Positions 42,938 to 53,802 of a DNA stretch of 64,000 bases are shown piece by piece. Location of the stretch: positions 42,329,013 through 42,393,012 of the forward strand of contig CM064480.1 in the NCBI GenBank assembly GCA_032716605.1, given 5' to 3'. Each line of letters opens with the position of its first letter. Position 1 is the stretch's first letter. A program made the position numbers and the translations under genes. Below the pieces are notes generated by a model, which saw only the letters and a list, made by a program, of their open reading frames with translations, made no database searches and was not told the DNA's origin. Source of the stretch: Paralithodes platypus. Lineage: Eukaryota > Arthropoda > Malacostraca > Decapoda > Lithodidae.

Positions 42938-43426
42938 TTAACCCTTCCTCCCCGGGGGTCATTTTAATATGACACCACGAAATAAGGGCAGGTGCCCGGG
43001 TGTCCTTTGAGGAGATAGTAAGCTTAAAAGCCTATTCAGCTTGGTCTGAACGCTGTGCGTCCGACGCATGTAAACAAAGCCGATCGTTGCGCCACCGCAC
43101 CTCCGAAAACAAGAAGGAGAAGACTCGTTTGTTATTGTATGTCTGTATGTCGTTGTTTCCGTAGTGAAAAGATCGTCGTATTGCTAACATCGCCTGAAAA
43201 TGCTCTCCACTAAAATCGTCATCACAACTGAACCAGTTGACTTAGAGAGCTCTACTCAACGCCAGTCTACAGATTGGAAACCGCACTACATTTATAGATG
43301 CGTGGGAAATTTCTAGCAGTTAAAATTAACCAAAATACGGTAGCATAGGCCTAGACGGTTTTCGGCCAGATCGCCCGGGTAGCCCACCCTGTCCTTTGGA
43401 GATACAGCCCGGGCCAGGAGGGTTAA
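42938..43426. mobile_element. TTAA-flanked piggyBac-type MITE, copy 3
   Basis: 481 bp (42942-43422) between TTAA 42938-42941 and 43423-43426, nearly identical to copy 2 and in the same monomer position and orientation. The monomers that follow copy 3 carry the same variants as those that follow copy 2 (GGAACCTC, TTCCTTG, GTAGTGC), suggesting array duplication after one insertion. Confidence 0.93.
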
Positions 43427-43783
43427 GGGGAGGCAGTTGGTATTTCTCATGTATGGAACCTCAAAGAGATCAATAACCCAGTGTGATATGCTTGTTTTAG
43501 TTTGTAATGCTTCCTTGAGTTGGGGCAACTTAAGGGGAGGCAGTTGGTATTTCTCATGTATGGCACCTCAAAGAGATCAATAACCCAGTGTGATATGCTT
43601 GTTTTAGTTTGTAGTGCTTCTTTGAGTTAGGGCGACTTAAGGGGAGGCAGTTGGTATTTCTCATGTATGGTACCTCAAAGAGATCAATAACCCAGTGTGA
43701 TATGCTTGTTTTAGTTTGTAATGGTTCTTTGAGTTGGGGCGACTTAAGCTGTGATGGTTGTGGTTTGTGGTTCCATGTCATCA

Positions 43784-43936
43784 AACCAGTAGACCATTTC
43801 AATCAGTAGCTCTCAACCAGTGCCAAATTAACCCAGACCAACCAAACCAGTGACAAAATATAGTACCAACCTAACCTAACCGTACTCGTTGATTTGGTAC
43901 TGGTTGAGAGCTACTGGTTGATATGGTCTACTGGTT
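43784..43936. repeat. Short foldback element at the array edge
   Basis: AACCAGTAGACCATTTCAAT, CAGTAGCTCTCAACCAGT and CCAAAT are mirrored by ATTTGG, ACTGGTTGAGAGCTACTG and TTGATATGGTCTACTGGTT: about 50-bp arms around a ~50-bp centre that includes CCTAACCTAACC. Confidence 0.85.
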
Positions 43937-44149
43937 GAGTTGACCGGTCAACGTGATTTGTATCTAGGGCTACTTTGTCTCTGTGTGGTTTGTTGTGGTT
44001 GTCAATTGGGTGGTCGTATTTGTGTGTGGTAGTCTAGGCGTGGCGGGGCTGTGTGGTTATGGCTGCTTCCGAACACAATGAGGAAATGTTCTGTGTATAA
44101 AAGATTTGATTATTCAGCGGGAAATACAAAAGATTGACTGGTTGTTGGG

Positions 44150-44580
44150 GGTTGGGTTGGGTGGGAGGAAGGGAGGGGGGGGGGGGTGAGGGAAGCGAGG
44201 AGGGGGCGGGAGGATGAGGGAAGTGAGGAGGGAGGGGGGGGGGAAGTGAAGAGGGAGGGGGGTGAGGGATGTGAGGAGGGTAGAAAGACAAGGAAGAATG
44301 GGAGAGAGAAAAGGAAGAATGGGAGAGATAGAAGAAAGAATGGGAGAGGGAAGGAAGAATGAGAGAGAGAGAAGGAAGAATGGGAGAGAGAAAAGGAAGA
44401 ATGGGAGAGAGAGAAGGAAGAATGGGAAAGGGAAGGAAGAATGAGAGAGAGAAGGTAAGACGGAGGGAGGTAGGAAGGGAAGGGAGGAGGGAGGGAGGAA
44501 GGGAAGGGAAGGGAAGGGAGGAGGGAGGAAGGAAGGGAAGGGAAGAGGGAGGGAGATATAGGGAGACGTTGAACATGGAA
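44150..44580. repeat. Polypurine tract (~430 bp)
   Basis: Nearly pure G/A on the plus strand: G runs at 44174-44250, then GGAAGAATGGGAGAGAGAAA units of 22-27 bp and GGGAAGGGAGGA units. Reading frames on both strands are low complexity. Confidence 0.92.
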
Positions 44581-44765
44581 GGGAAAATTTAGAGCGAGAG
44601 GAAAAGGCAATCTATTAAAAACGGTGAAAAATGTATCTAAAGAACGAAAAAGGAGTGGCTAGAGACATTTGGCTTAACAATGATGATTTAAGATACAAAA
44701 GTTCGAATCTGGTGTATAATATAAAGAGAACTGAGGAAAGAGGTGGAACAGAAAGAACTAAGGTC

Positions 44766-44772
<7 letters not shown>

Positions 44773-44809
<37 letters not shown>
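44773..44809. repeat. (GA)n microsatellite
   Basis: Uninterrupted GA run. Confidence 0.96.
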
Positions 44810-44812
<3 letters not shown>

Positions 44813-44916
44813 AAGAGGGAAAGAATAACATAAGAAGAAATCCGACGAAAATCATGCTGTGTTAGATTCTATTCTATATTTTCTGACGAGAACTTTCCAT
44901 TCCCAGTAATGTATAA

Positions 44917-45147
44917 ACAATTGACCATTTGCGAGTTACAGGCTATAAGGAAGTTGGAACCGTGAACGTCGATTTTAAAGAGAAGTGCAATAATAATGTG
45001 GGTTTCTGATAGATAAAAATGAAGAACAATTTGGTTTTATGTATTTATGATTGTAATATTAACGTATTTTAGTTGATAATTCTTCTAAATATTGATGGCC
45101 ACAACTCCAACTTCCTTATACACTAAAACTCGCAAGTGGTCAATTGT
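44917..45147. mobile_element. Small inverted-repeat MITE (~231 bp)
   Basis: ACAATTGACCATTTGCGAGT and TATAAGGAAGTTGGA on the left are mirrored by TCCAACTTCCTTATA and ACTCGCAAGTGGTCAATTGT on the right, giving ~42-bp arms. The interior is AT-rich and non-coding. GTATAA and TTATAA-like sequence lies outside, but no clear target duplication was found. Confidence 0.7.
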
Positions 45148-45557
45148 TGCAAAATTCTTATAAATGGAAGATGTATTTAGATGCATAGATTATGTTTTGC
45201 TCTGATTGATTGTTTTTCCTTCTTCTCCATATATACAGTATGTAATAACAAACCTTGAATAGTCAAAATAATGCAAGAATAAATGCAATCCCTGAACCCC
45301 TTCAGTACGATGACGCCTTTTTTACCAGATCACATTAGACGATTTCAAGCAGTTAAAAGGGACCGATATTGTTCAGCTTGTATATTAATGTATAAGTTAA
45401 CTCTTTAAGTCTTAGATATAAAACATAATCTAAATAAAATGGTGTAATGGTAACGAAAAGAAGACGAGAAATACATCTTGTTAAAGGGGTAACATCAAAT
45501 ACCAGAATACAGTATATATTACAGTCCGTCGTGGTTCGTGCGACTCACATTTCTTGC

Positions 45558-45611
45558 TGTGTGTGTGTGTGTATAAGAGAGAGAGAGAGAGAGTGAGAGA
45601 GAGAGAGAGGG
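45558..45611. repeat. (GT)n/(GA)n microsatellite
   Basis: A short GT run followed by imperfect GA repeats. Confidence 0.9.
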
Positions 45612-45838
45612 GGTGAAAAAGTGGAATAATGTACGTGAGACAGCGTGAGAGTGAACCTGGTGGGCGTCACTGTGTGGAAGGAAGGATATAACACAGTGTT
45701 TGTTGTATACTATTGACCCAGTTAGATTCAGAAATATATTTGGTTTCTAGTTTCCGAGTTGTATTGATTTACTGTATTACTTTTTTATTTACGTTTTTGT
45801 CTAAGTGTGGGTTCCCTTATGTCCCTCTTTCTAAGTAT

Positions 45839-46170
<332 letters not shown>

Positions 46171-46286
46171 GTTTCTTAAACTTCAGGCTTCCGATAAATA
46201 AGTACTACTGTTATGTTCTAAGTATTACAAGGTTTATACACGTTTATGCATAATTAAATATTATACAATACTTGGTCATGTTTTAA

Positions 46287-46320
46287 GTGGAACTTCTTAA
46301 GGGGAGGCAGTTGGTTTTTC
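46287..46320. repeat. Orphan fragment of the 107-bp satellite
   Basis: CTTAAGGGGAGGCAGTTGGT followed by TTTTC matches the TTAA-containing part of the satellite monomer, 2.5 kb beyond the end of the array. Confidence 0.7.
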
Positions 46321-46439
46321 GAGTCCTCCTCCTCCCTCATGTTTATCCCTATTTGTTATGAAATTTCAAGACATTCGCCCCATTAGTTTGGCGATATTCA
46401 GAACTTTTGCCCCATTTATTTGCCAATATTAAGACCTTT

Positions 46440-46600
46440 CGTGCTTTTTAGGGGTAGATTTGTTTTCCTGGGGAGCGATATCGAGCCTGTATTTGAAGAG
46501 GAATCAGCCTTCGAAGGGAGTCTTGTGGGTTCTTTTTAAAAGTTTGATGGAGGTTTATAGAGCAAGCTAAACCCCTTCCTTTAACCATTGAGCCGAACCA
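46440..46600. repeat. Diverged relative of the foldback family
   Basis: TTTTCCTGGGGAGCGATATC, GAGCCTGTA, CCTTCGAAGGGAG and AAAAGTTTGATGGAGG parallel 56330-56470 (CTTGGCGAGCGAAAGCGAGC, AATTTGATAGAGG). Confidence 0.5.
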
Positions 46601-46634
46601 GTAAACCTTGCTGCACAATACCGTCTGAGCTCCA

Positions 46635-47003
46635 TTAAGGGGGCTGACCTGTTTTTGTTCTGTCTTTTTCTATCTTTCTCTGGCTTGTATCCATTTGGCC
46701 CCATTCAGCCTACTGTTTTAAGAAGTTTATCCCCATCCAGGTGTATTTTTTTTACTGGTGAGCGGTAGCGAGCCAGCATATTTATTATTATTGTTTGACA
46801 GCAGGCTAAATTTGTACATTTTTCGATAGAAAAATTTCTCCGGTGAAGCCGGATTTCTTCATATAATGCTGGCTCGCTATCGCTCGCCAGGGAGAAATCG
46901 ACACCTAGATGGGGATAAACGTCTTAAAATAGTTGGCTGATTGGGGCCGAATGGATACAAGCCAGAGAAAGAGAGAAAAGGACAGAAATAACAAAAAGCA
47001 GGT
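46635..47003. mobile_element. Foldback MITE (370-bp family), copy 3
   Basis: TTAA at 46635-46638 starts the left arm (GGGGGCTGACC, GGCTTGTATCCATTTGGCCC); the right arm (ATGCTGGCTCGCTATCGCTC, GGGGCCGAATGGATACAAGC) ends at GCAGGTC near 47003. The terminal CCCCCTTAA is missing, so the right end is eroded. Confidence 0.85.
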
Positions 47004-47159
47004 CAATAAATATTTTGAGTGTGTAACCTCCTGCAGCAAGGTAGCCTATAACTTGAGACATTGAATCCCTCTTATTCGGTCTTTGTCGTATTGTAGAATA
47101 TTTCAAAACAACATGATGGTGAGTCTTCTCCTGGATGACCTAGATGTGTGTGTTCATTG

Positions 47160-47290
47160 TTTTCTGTTGTGTTGTCCCTATGCTGGCTCTGTCTTGAGTC
47201 GGCCACCCCCCCAAGAAAAGAAAAACAAAAAGGAAAAGAGGGAACAAATAAAAGAAAACAATAGGTAAAGTGGAGATTGGGCCTGAGTTT
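47160..47290. repeat. Dispersed repeat, probable retrotransposon 3' end, copy 1
   Basis: GTCCCTATGCTGGCTCTGTCTT then GGCCACCCCC and GCCTGAGT.TATAC resemble 56120-56190 and the reverse complement of 58725-58800. Shared phrases CTGTCTC/CTTTGTC, CCACCC and CCTGAGTATATAC. Confidence 0.5.
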
Positions 47291-47485
47291 ATACAATGGA
47301 ATATATAGAATAGTACCGAAAACAAATATAGGAAAAGTGGAGATTGTGCCTGAGTATATTGCATAGAATATATAGAATAGTACCGATATATAAAGTATTT
47401 AATGGACTATAGATTGTGCCTGAGTATATTGAATAGAATATATAGAATAGTACCGGTATATAAAGGATTTAATGGACTATACATA
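47272..47485. repeat. ~67-70-bp tandem repeat, three units
   Basis: AGATTG(G/T)GCCTGAGT near 47274, 47341 and 47411, each followed by GAATATATAGAATAGTACCG. Confidence 0.85.
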
Positions 47486-47730
47486 ACTTCTCAGTACAGT
47501 CGTGTTTGAGATAACTTGAACACCTCTAGATGTTAAGAGGAGACGGACCGGGTTTTTTTTTTTTTTTTGAATAGGGTGGGTAAGTGTAGGAACATGTTTG
47601 TGTATTTCACTTGATATGAAGAAATGAAGCTTAGATATTGCTGATACCAATTATTTATCAAAACATACCTGGTGCCGAGACATCACTTATTAGCGCGACT
47701 GTACTTTGTTTGACCTTCAATGACAAGGTT

Positions 47731-47942
47731 CATATTTTATAGCTTTGAATATATGCCTCGCCTTGAAACCCCATATTTTATAGCTTTGAACATATGCCTC
47801 GCCTTGAAACCCCATATTTTATAGCTTTGAACATATGCCTCGCCTTCAAACCCCATATTTTATAGCTTTGAACATATGCCTCGCCTTCAAACCCCATATT
47901 TTATAGCTTTGAACATATGCCTCGCCTTGAAACCCCATATTT
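47731..47942. repeat. 41-bp minisatellite, five units
   Basis: CATATTTTATAGCTTTGAA then CATATGCCTCGCCTTGAAACC repeated at 47731, 47772, 47813, 47854 and 47895, with G/C variation in CCTT(G/C)AAA. Confidence 0.95.
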
Positions 47943-48104
47943 TTAGAAATAGAAATGTGCAAAATCATATGAGGAGAGGCCACAACAATGGCAATGGTGT
48001 TTCGATTTCCTAAAATAGTTACTATGAAAAGGCACGGTTAAGGAAAATAAGCCGTATGTTTCTAATACATATAGAAACAAAAAACAATTTGTTGTCTTGA
48101 TACC

Positions 48105-48180
48105 GTATTGCATAAGTCAGTGGAATTTCGGTGTGAGTGTCCTAGGTTCGAGTCCTTGGAGTTCCACATGTATTTATTGA
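48105..48180 (+). mobile_element. tRNA-like remnant (box B only)
   Basis: GGTTCGAGTCC at 48145-48155 is a good box B; the upstream half is too degenerate to show box A. Likely a SINE remnant. Confidence 0.35.
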
Positions 48181-48419
48181 TTTGATTAATTGAGTTTAGA
48201 AGTGAAGTTGGTTGGTGAAAAAATATATAATATATTATATATAGGTAAGATTATAAAGGAAGGATCTTGACATAAGAGTAAACAAAGTTGGAAGAACATA
48301 CAAAGGAGGGGACAAGAGAAGTAAGGACACTAGGAAGGAAGGAAGGAAAGGAGAAACGAAAATTTAGGTGCAAATGATATCCTGGTTTAAGTCAGTATTT
48401 TTGCGGAGGCAGCAGAGAC

Positions 48420-48576
<157 letters not shown>

Positions 48577-48659
48577 AAACGAGATAATAGTGTAAGATGT
48601 AGTCTAGAAAGATAATAGATAACAGATAGGAGAAAGATAGGTAGATTTATAGATAATAT

Positions 48660-49712
48660 AGATAATTGACTTGGAGAAGGCCTATGCCAGAGTGGATAGA
48701 GTAGGTATGTGGAAAGTACTTTGAATAGACGGAGTAGATGGCAAGTTGCTGAAAGCAGTGAAGAATATGTATGAGGGTGCAAAGGCGGCAGTACGTGTGG
48801 AGAATGAGCAGAGCAAGTTCTTTGATCTGAATGTTGGATTGAAACAGGGGTGTGTGATGTCCCCGTGCTTGTTTAATGTATATATGGATGGAGTCATGAA
48901 AGAAATACAAGGAAGAGAAGTGGATGTTGGTGTATCGTGATAAGGGAGGGAAGTTACCTGTACTGCTGTTTGCTGAGTTTCAGGGTCTGGTAAATATGTT
49001 TGGAACAGTGTGCGAAAAACGAAATCTGAAGGTAAATGCGGGGAAGAGCAAGGTTATGGTCTTCGAAAGGGGTGAAGCCAAATAGTGTAAGGTGAAGTTG
49101 AACGGTCAGGCTATGGAGATTGTCAGCTTATTTAAGTATCTGGGCAGTGTGCTGGGCTATGGATGAAGAAGTGCGGGGGAGGGTGCAACAGGGGTTGTAG
49201 AAATGCTGAAAGCAGTAACAAGAAATAAGGTGGTCAGCATGGAAGTGAAGAAGTCCTTGCATGACAGTGTGGTAATCCCGACATTGACTTACGGAAGCGA
49301 AGCATTGATGTTGGTGGAGAGATTCAGACCAAAAGTGAGAGGGGTGGAAAGAGTTACTTGAAAAGTGTGTGCGGAGTTACATGGAGGGATTGACAGACGA
49401 ATGAGGAAGTAAGAGGGAGGTGTGGTGTGAAGGTAGATGAGCTGGAAAGTATGAAAAGGAAGACCTTGAGATGGTTCGGCCATATGGAACGTATGAGAAG
49501 CGAGAGAATGACTAAGAGGGTATACGAGAGCGAGGTGGAAGGACAGAGAGGGAGAAGTAAACCGAGAGAGAGGTGGAAGGATGGAGTGAAGAAGTATATG
49601 AATGAAGGCGGTGCTGGTAGGGAGGAGGGGCGACGACTGACTGGGGACAGAGGTGCATGGGGGCGTTTCGTTCGTGGACACACCTTCGGGGATCACGGCG
49701 TCATGCAATAGA
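48660..49712 (+). pseudogene. Non-LTR reverse transcriptase fragment C (same family as A and B)
   Basis: The plus strand reads DLEKAYARVDRVGMWKV (motif A), KLLKAVKNMYEGAKAAVRVE, LNVGLKQGCVMSPCLFNVYM (motif B, intact) with DGVMKEIQGR, then LPVLLFA followed by a deletion that removes the catalytic DD, QGLVNMFGTVCEKRNLKVNA, GQAMEIVSLFKYLGS, several shifts, LRWFGHMERMRSERMTKRVY and RERWKDGVKKYMNEGG. It ends HTFGDHGVMQ before a (GATA)n tail at 49709-49725. It covers the palm to C-terminus with many frameshifts. Loss of FADD in copies B and C and its alteration in A mean none can encode an active enzyme. It is the only copy of this family here not next to the 171-bp satellite. Confidence 0.85.
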
Positions 49713-49725
49713 TAGATAGATAGAT

Positions 49726-49900
49726 AAGAGAGAGAGAGGGAGAGAATGAGTGTGTATGTGAGAGTGTGTGTGTATGAGACAGAGAGAGAGAGAGAGAGTG
49801 AGTCAGTGAATGTGTATATGAGCGCGTGTATGAGAGAGAGAGAGAGTGTGAGTGAGTGTGTGTATGAGAGAGTGAGAGTGAGTGAGTGTGTGTAGTGGAG
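49726..49900. repeat. GA/GT-rich simple repeats after the retrotransposon tail
   Basis: Imperfect GAGA and GTGTGT repeats of mixed phase. Confidence 0.85.
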
Positions 49901-49989
49901 TGAGTAGTGTGTGGACAGGAGTGGGAACAAGAAGAGAAGACCTGTCACGGCAGAGAAAGGATGAGTGTAGCTGAGAGGGAGCTAGGAAC

Positions 49990-50495
49990 TGCTCCACATT
50001 ATATATATATATATATATATTGTATAGTTATTAGTTAGATAAATGACATAAATGTAAACTAAGATAATCATATGTATATCTGTATAGGTTTTAACACATC
50101 GTAATATGAATTTGGATACATTATTACCTATAACTAATTTTTGGTCCATGTTCTCTCGTGAATGCCAGCAAAATATTTACATTGTAGAAAAACTGATGTA
50201 GGGCGTGAGTTAATTGCAAAAATAAAATATAAATACAAAAATGTATAAAAGTGTTGATAAATATAAATGGTAGCAAATTTACGAGGCATGTGTTCCAATG
50301 ATATTAACTTTTATCATTGAATGGCAATTTTATGATTCGATACAAACAAAGCGTTTCATTCTACTGTCATAATGGCTTCATAAATTCATGCAGTGATCAG
50401 TAGCTAGGATATATTATTTGGTGGGATTGAACGATGGTCAAACCGAATTAAAAGCTTCAGTTACTAGAATATAAACTCAATATATTTAACCAGTC
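49990..50495. other. No recognisable gene
   Basis: AT-rich sequence with a short TA run at 49998-50019; no motif recognised. Confidence 0.5.
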
Positions 50496-50497
50496 GT

Positions 50498-50875
50498 TTA
50501 AGGGAGCCTACCTCGCTTATTTTCTCTTTCTCTCCCTCTCTCTTTGGCTTGTATCCATTCGGCCCCATTCAGTCTACTGTATTAAGACGTTTACCCCCAT
50601 CCAGGTGTAAATATTTTCCTGGCGAGCGGTAGCGAGCCAGCATATATATATTTTTGTTTTGACAAATTTGTACATTTTTCTATAGAAATATGTTTCCGGC
50701 GAAGCCGGATTTCTCCATACAATGCTGGCTCGCTATCGCTCGCCAGGAAGAAATCGACACCTGGATGGGGATAAACGTCTTAAAGCAGTTGGCGGAATGG
50801 GGCTGAATGGATACAAACCAGGGAAAGAGAGAAAAGGAGAGAAAGATAAAAACATAAAACGGTGACCCCCCTTAA
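50498..50875. mobile_element. Foldback MITE (370-bp family), copy 4
   Basis: TTAA 50498-50501 to TTAA 50872-50875. Both arms are well preserved (GGCGAGCGGTAGCGAGCCAG versus CTGGCTCGCTATCGCTCGCC), with a central GAAGCCGGATTTCTCC hairpin. Flanks outside TTAA differ, supporting TTAA as the target duplication. Confidence 0.88.
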
Positions 50876-50885
50876 CATGTGTCGC

Positions 50886-51393
50886 ACGAAAAGTTTATGG
50901 GTGAATTATATTAGTCTGGCACCCGCAAAGTTTATGGGTGAATTATATTAGTCTGGTACCGTACCCGTAAAGTTTATGGGTGAATTGTATTAGTCTGGTA
51001 CCGTACCCGTAAAGTTTATGGGTGAATTGTATTAGTCTGGTACCGTACCCGTAAAGTTTATGGGTGAATTGTATTAGTCTGGTACCGTACCCGTAAAGTT
51101 TATGGGTGAATTGTATTAGTCTGGTACCGTACCCGTAAAGTTTATGGGTGAATTGTATTAGTCTGGTACCGTACCCGTAAAGTTTATGGGTGAATTGTAT
51201 TAGTCTGGTACCGTACCCGTAAAGTTTATGGGTGAATTGTATTAGTCTGGTACCGTACCCGTAAGTTTATGGGTGAATTGTATTAGTCTGGTACCGTACC
51301 CGTAAAGTTTATGGGTGAATTGTATTAGTCTGGTACCGTACCCGTAAAGTTTATGGGTGAATTGTATTAGTCTGGTACCGTACCCGTAAAGTT
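50886..51393. repeat. 42-bp minisatellite, ~12 units
   Basis: AAAGTTTATGGGTGAATTGT then ATTAGTCTGGTACCGTACCCGT. The first unit is diverged (GGCACCCGC); one unit near 51263 lacks an A. It starts just past the TTAA of the foldback element. Confidence 0.97.
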
Positions 51394-51394
51394 A

Positions 51395-52235
51395 TCCAAA
51401 TTGTTGAAGGGTTTGTGGTAGTCGATCTTTTATATAATATCCCATTAAGACTACATAACCTACATAACAACGTACATCCACATGAGCTCCTTCCCTTTCT
51501 GTGCGTTACTGATATGCATGGAAGTACATAATGCAAGAGTAAATTACGCGTATAGTTTGTTATGTAGTATTTGTGATTAATAAACAGTTTCACTACTACT
51601 TACACATGTAAGATAATCAAACTAGTTTTACTTCCATACATAAAATCACGGACAGGGAAAAACTATATACCGGTATATATATATATATTGAAATGCTAAT
51701 ATTATTAAGGCATACAACAGGGACTTAACTGGAAGTAGGAATACGAACAGTGGACACATATACAGTTTATTTATACAATAGGGTAACAGACACAGTAAAT
51801 ACAATGAGTGCAATATATGCTACACAAGATCACGTTAATGGAAATATATGATACATAAATACACAATTACGTGCAATATACAGACATAATAAATTATGTC
51901 AGCAGACAAATGTCTCTCTCCAGGACCTTGATAGGGTCTTATCACTCCTCGGGGTCACTCAAGGGGGGACGACAACTGTGTGCAGGGATGGGGTGTGGTG
52001 GGAAACCGTGGTAGTGTGGGAGCTGGCTGGCGACTGTGTGGGAGTAATGAGGTTTTAATGAGAGCTAATGGTACAGGTAGCCCAGGCCAAACGTGGCGTC
52101 TCAAAGTGGTTGGCATGGCTGGGCAAATGAAGGGGGTGAGGGTTGGTCCACATGGAGTGTTCTTGGCGGTGACTGAGATCTTGGGCAACATATTGAAGCG
52201 GTCCACATGGGGTTGAGTTCGGCTACTGTTTGGGG
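51395..52235. other. No recognisable gene
   Basis: An AT-rich segment with a TA run near 51669-51690, then from about 51900 a GC-richer segment with short frames on both strands (for example 51955-52206) lacking a family signature. Confidence 0.45.
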
Positions 52236-52239
52236 GTGG

Positions 52240-52645
52240 GGGAGGTCAAGGGTCGACACCAATATGGCGTTTAACCCGGCTACAGATGATTTATCTAATA
52301 ATAAGGGGGATGGGGTATTTGTGGGGGTTTAAGAAGGTTAATCCAATGCAATGCTTAGCACCGAAGAGTCTGACCCTGCTATAGGAATTCGAACAGCAAG
52401 ATTTCCCTAACAACAAGGGGAAGGGGATACAAGTAGGATTGTGGGAAGGCTAGGGGAATGTAATGGTCATCACCGAGGTGTCCGATCCTGCTACAGATAT
52501 CTCGAGAACGACAGGAACTCTCGAAGAACAAGAATTGTTGAACAACATGGGAAAGAGGGTACAAGTGGGGTTAGGGGAATGTGATAGTCAGCACCAATGT
52601 GTCAGACCCAGCTAAAGGTATCTCTCGAACAACATGGACGACTGG
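52240..52645. repeat. Degenerate ~110-125-bp tandem repeat
   Basis: Related phrases recur: GACACCAATATGG (52253), TAGCACCGAAGAGTCTGACC (52357), CATCACCGAGGTGTCCGATC (52467), CAGCACCAATGTGTCAGACC (52592), each followed by GGCTACAG/TGCTATAG/TGCTACAG/AGCTAAAG and then ACAACAAGGGG-like text. Confidence 0.7.
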
Positions 52646-53049
52646 GCTACAATGGGCGTTATTTCCTCCAGGGTTATTAGAGTGAGGTTGCAGTTGATCC
52701 CTCTCTCCATTCCTTTAATGTCTTGGGACATTACCAAGGACTTATTCTATCTCAGAAAGGCCTTTTAGCCCTTGGTACCGTCTGCTTCAGAGTGGTTTGT
52801 TTGCTTGGGGTGAGGCAGGGAGGAGGAAGAGGGTCTAAATTCATGTCGCGTCTGTAAGCCTCTGTGTCTTAGATCTGATCTTATCTGTATGGCTTGAGTA
52901 AAGTAAGAAAGTAGAGTAATTTGGATAGAGGAAGAATAAGTTGAGAAGTGAGAAGTAAAGTCTATTTATCTATATACTCAAGCCCAATCCCCACTTTCCC
53001 TTATTTTGTTTATTTGTTTTTTTTGGAGGTATGGAAATGGAGGTAAAAC

Positions 53050-53559
53050 AGAGTGTGTGAAGGAAGGAAGGTTATCGGAGCAATGGGAAGTATGTGGAAG
53101 ACGAGAAATCTCGAAATGAAAGTAAAAAGTGCTATGTATCAAGGAATTGTTGTGCCAACAGTAATGTATGGGGCTGAGACATGGGCTCTGAAGGAAAAGG
53201 AGAGAAGAAAGCTGATTGTGATGGAAATGAGCTGCTTGAGGAGTATGTGTGGAGTTACTTGTAGAGACAGATTAAGGAATGAAGTGATACGTAGTAGAGT
53301 TGGGCAGCAGGTACATTTGTCAGCCAGAGTGGACAGAAGGGTGCTGAGCTGGTATGGTCATGTTGAACGAATGGAACATGAAAGGCTTACAAAGAGAATA
53401 TGTGAGTCAGATACAAGGGGAGATAGAAGGGCAGGAAGACCCCCATTGAGATGGAGAGATTGTGTAAGACAAGCTTTAGATGATAGAGGAATGACTATAG
53501 ATCAGGCAATGGAAGTGGTAATAAACAGGAATGAGTGGAGAATGCATGTGAATAGATGA
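53050..53559 (+). pseudogene. Non-LTR retrotransposon C-terminal fragment D
   Basis: One open frame of about 168 residues reads EGRKVIGAMGSMWKTRNLEM, MYQGIVVPTVMYGAETWALK, MEMSCLRSMCGVTCRDRLRN, RVDRRVLSWYGHVERMEHER, LTKRICESD, GRPPLRWRDCVRQALDDRGM and NRNEWRMHVNR before the stop. This is the complete conserved C-terminal domain downstream of the reverse transcriptase palm in a widespread invertebrate/fish non-LTR group. The frame is unbroken, so the insertion looks fairly young, but the endonuclease and palm are absent, a 5' truncation at about 53050. It is a different family from fragments A-C (distinct tail). The following ~240 bp may be its 3' untranslated region. Confidence 0.87.
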
Positions 53560-53802
53560 GTGCTCATGTGGTCATTTGGGGGAAGGGGTCGGGCGCAAGT
53601 TGGACTAGATAATAATCCATCAGGCGCCTGGCCCGGGGAGACAGTTTATATGAAGGGTACGCCTGGAAGTGTGGTGGGCGGGCTTGTGGCTTCGGCTCCA
53701 TTGCATGTCTGCCTGCCGAGATCGGAACCTCTCCGGGTGGTTGGGTGCTGGGGGAGTGCTGGAGGGTTGCTCGATTGTTTATTTGTTTTTGTTGAGGGTC
53801 AT

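Larger units (their letters stand above)
37732..43748. repeat. 107-bp satellite array, segment 2
   Basis: About 46-48 monomers of the 107-bp satellite, interrupted by two 481-bp TTAA MITEs. Variant monomers recur with multi-unit spacing: GTTTTTAG with GGGGCAACTTAGTGGGAGG occurs near 39113, 39328 and 39864, i.e. two and five monomers apart. This indicates a higher-order pattern from unequal exchange. Confidence 0.97.

Noticed and set aside
34484..43748. CRISPR-like array from regular repeats
   Set aside because: Units are head-to-tail with no unique spacers, and the context is eukaryotic.
35349..43802. Repeated 62-82-residue minus-strand frames beginning MPYMRNTN or MPQLKEAL
   Set aside because: They are translations of the 107/108-bp satellite; they exist only where a T insertion makes the unit divisible by three.
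49289..49948. A 219-residue minus-strand frame
   Set aside because: Antisense of the plus-strand retrotransposon C-terminus and of GA/GT repeats.
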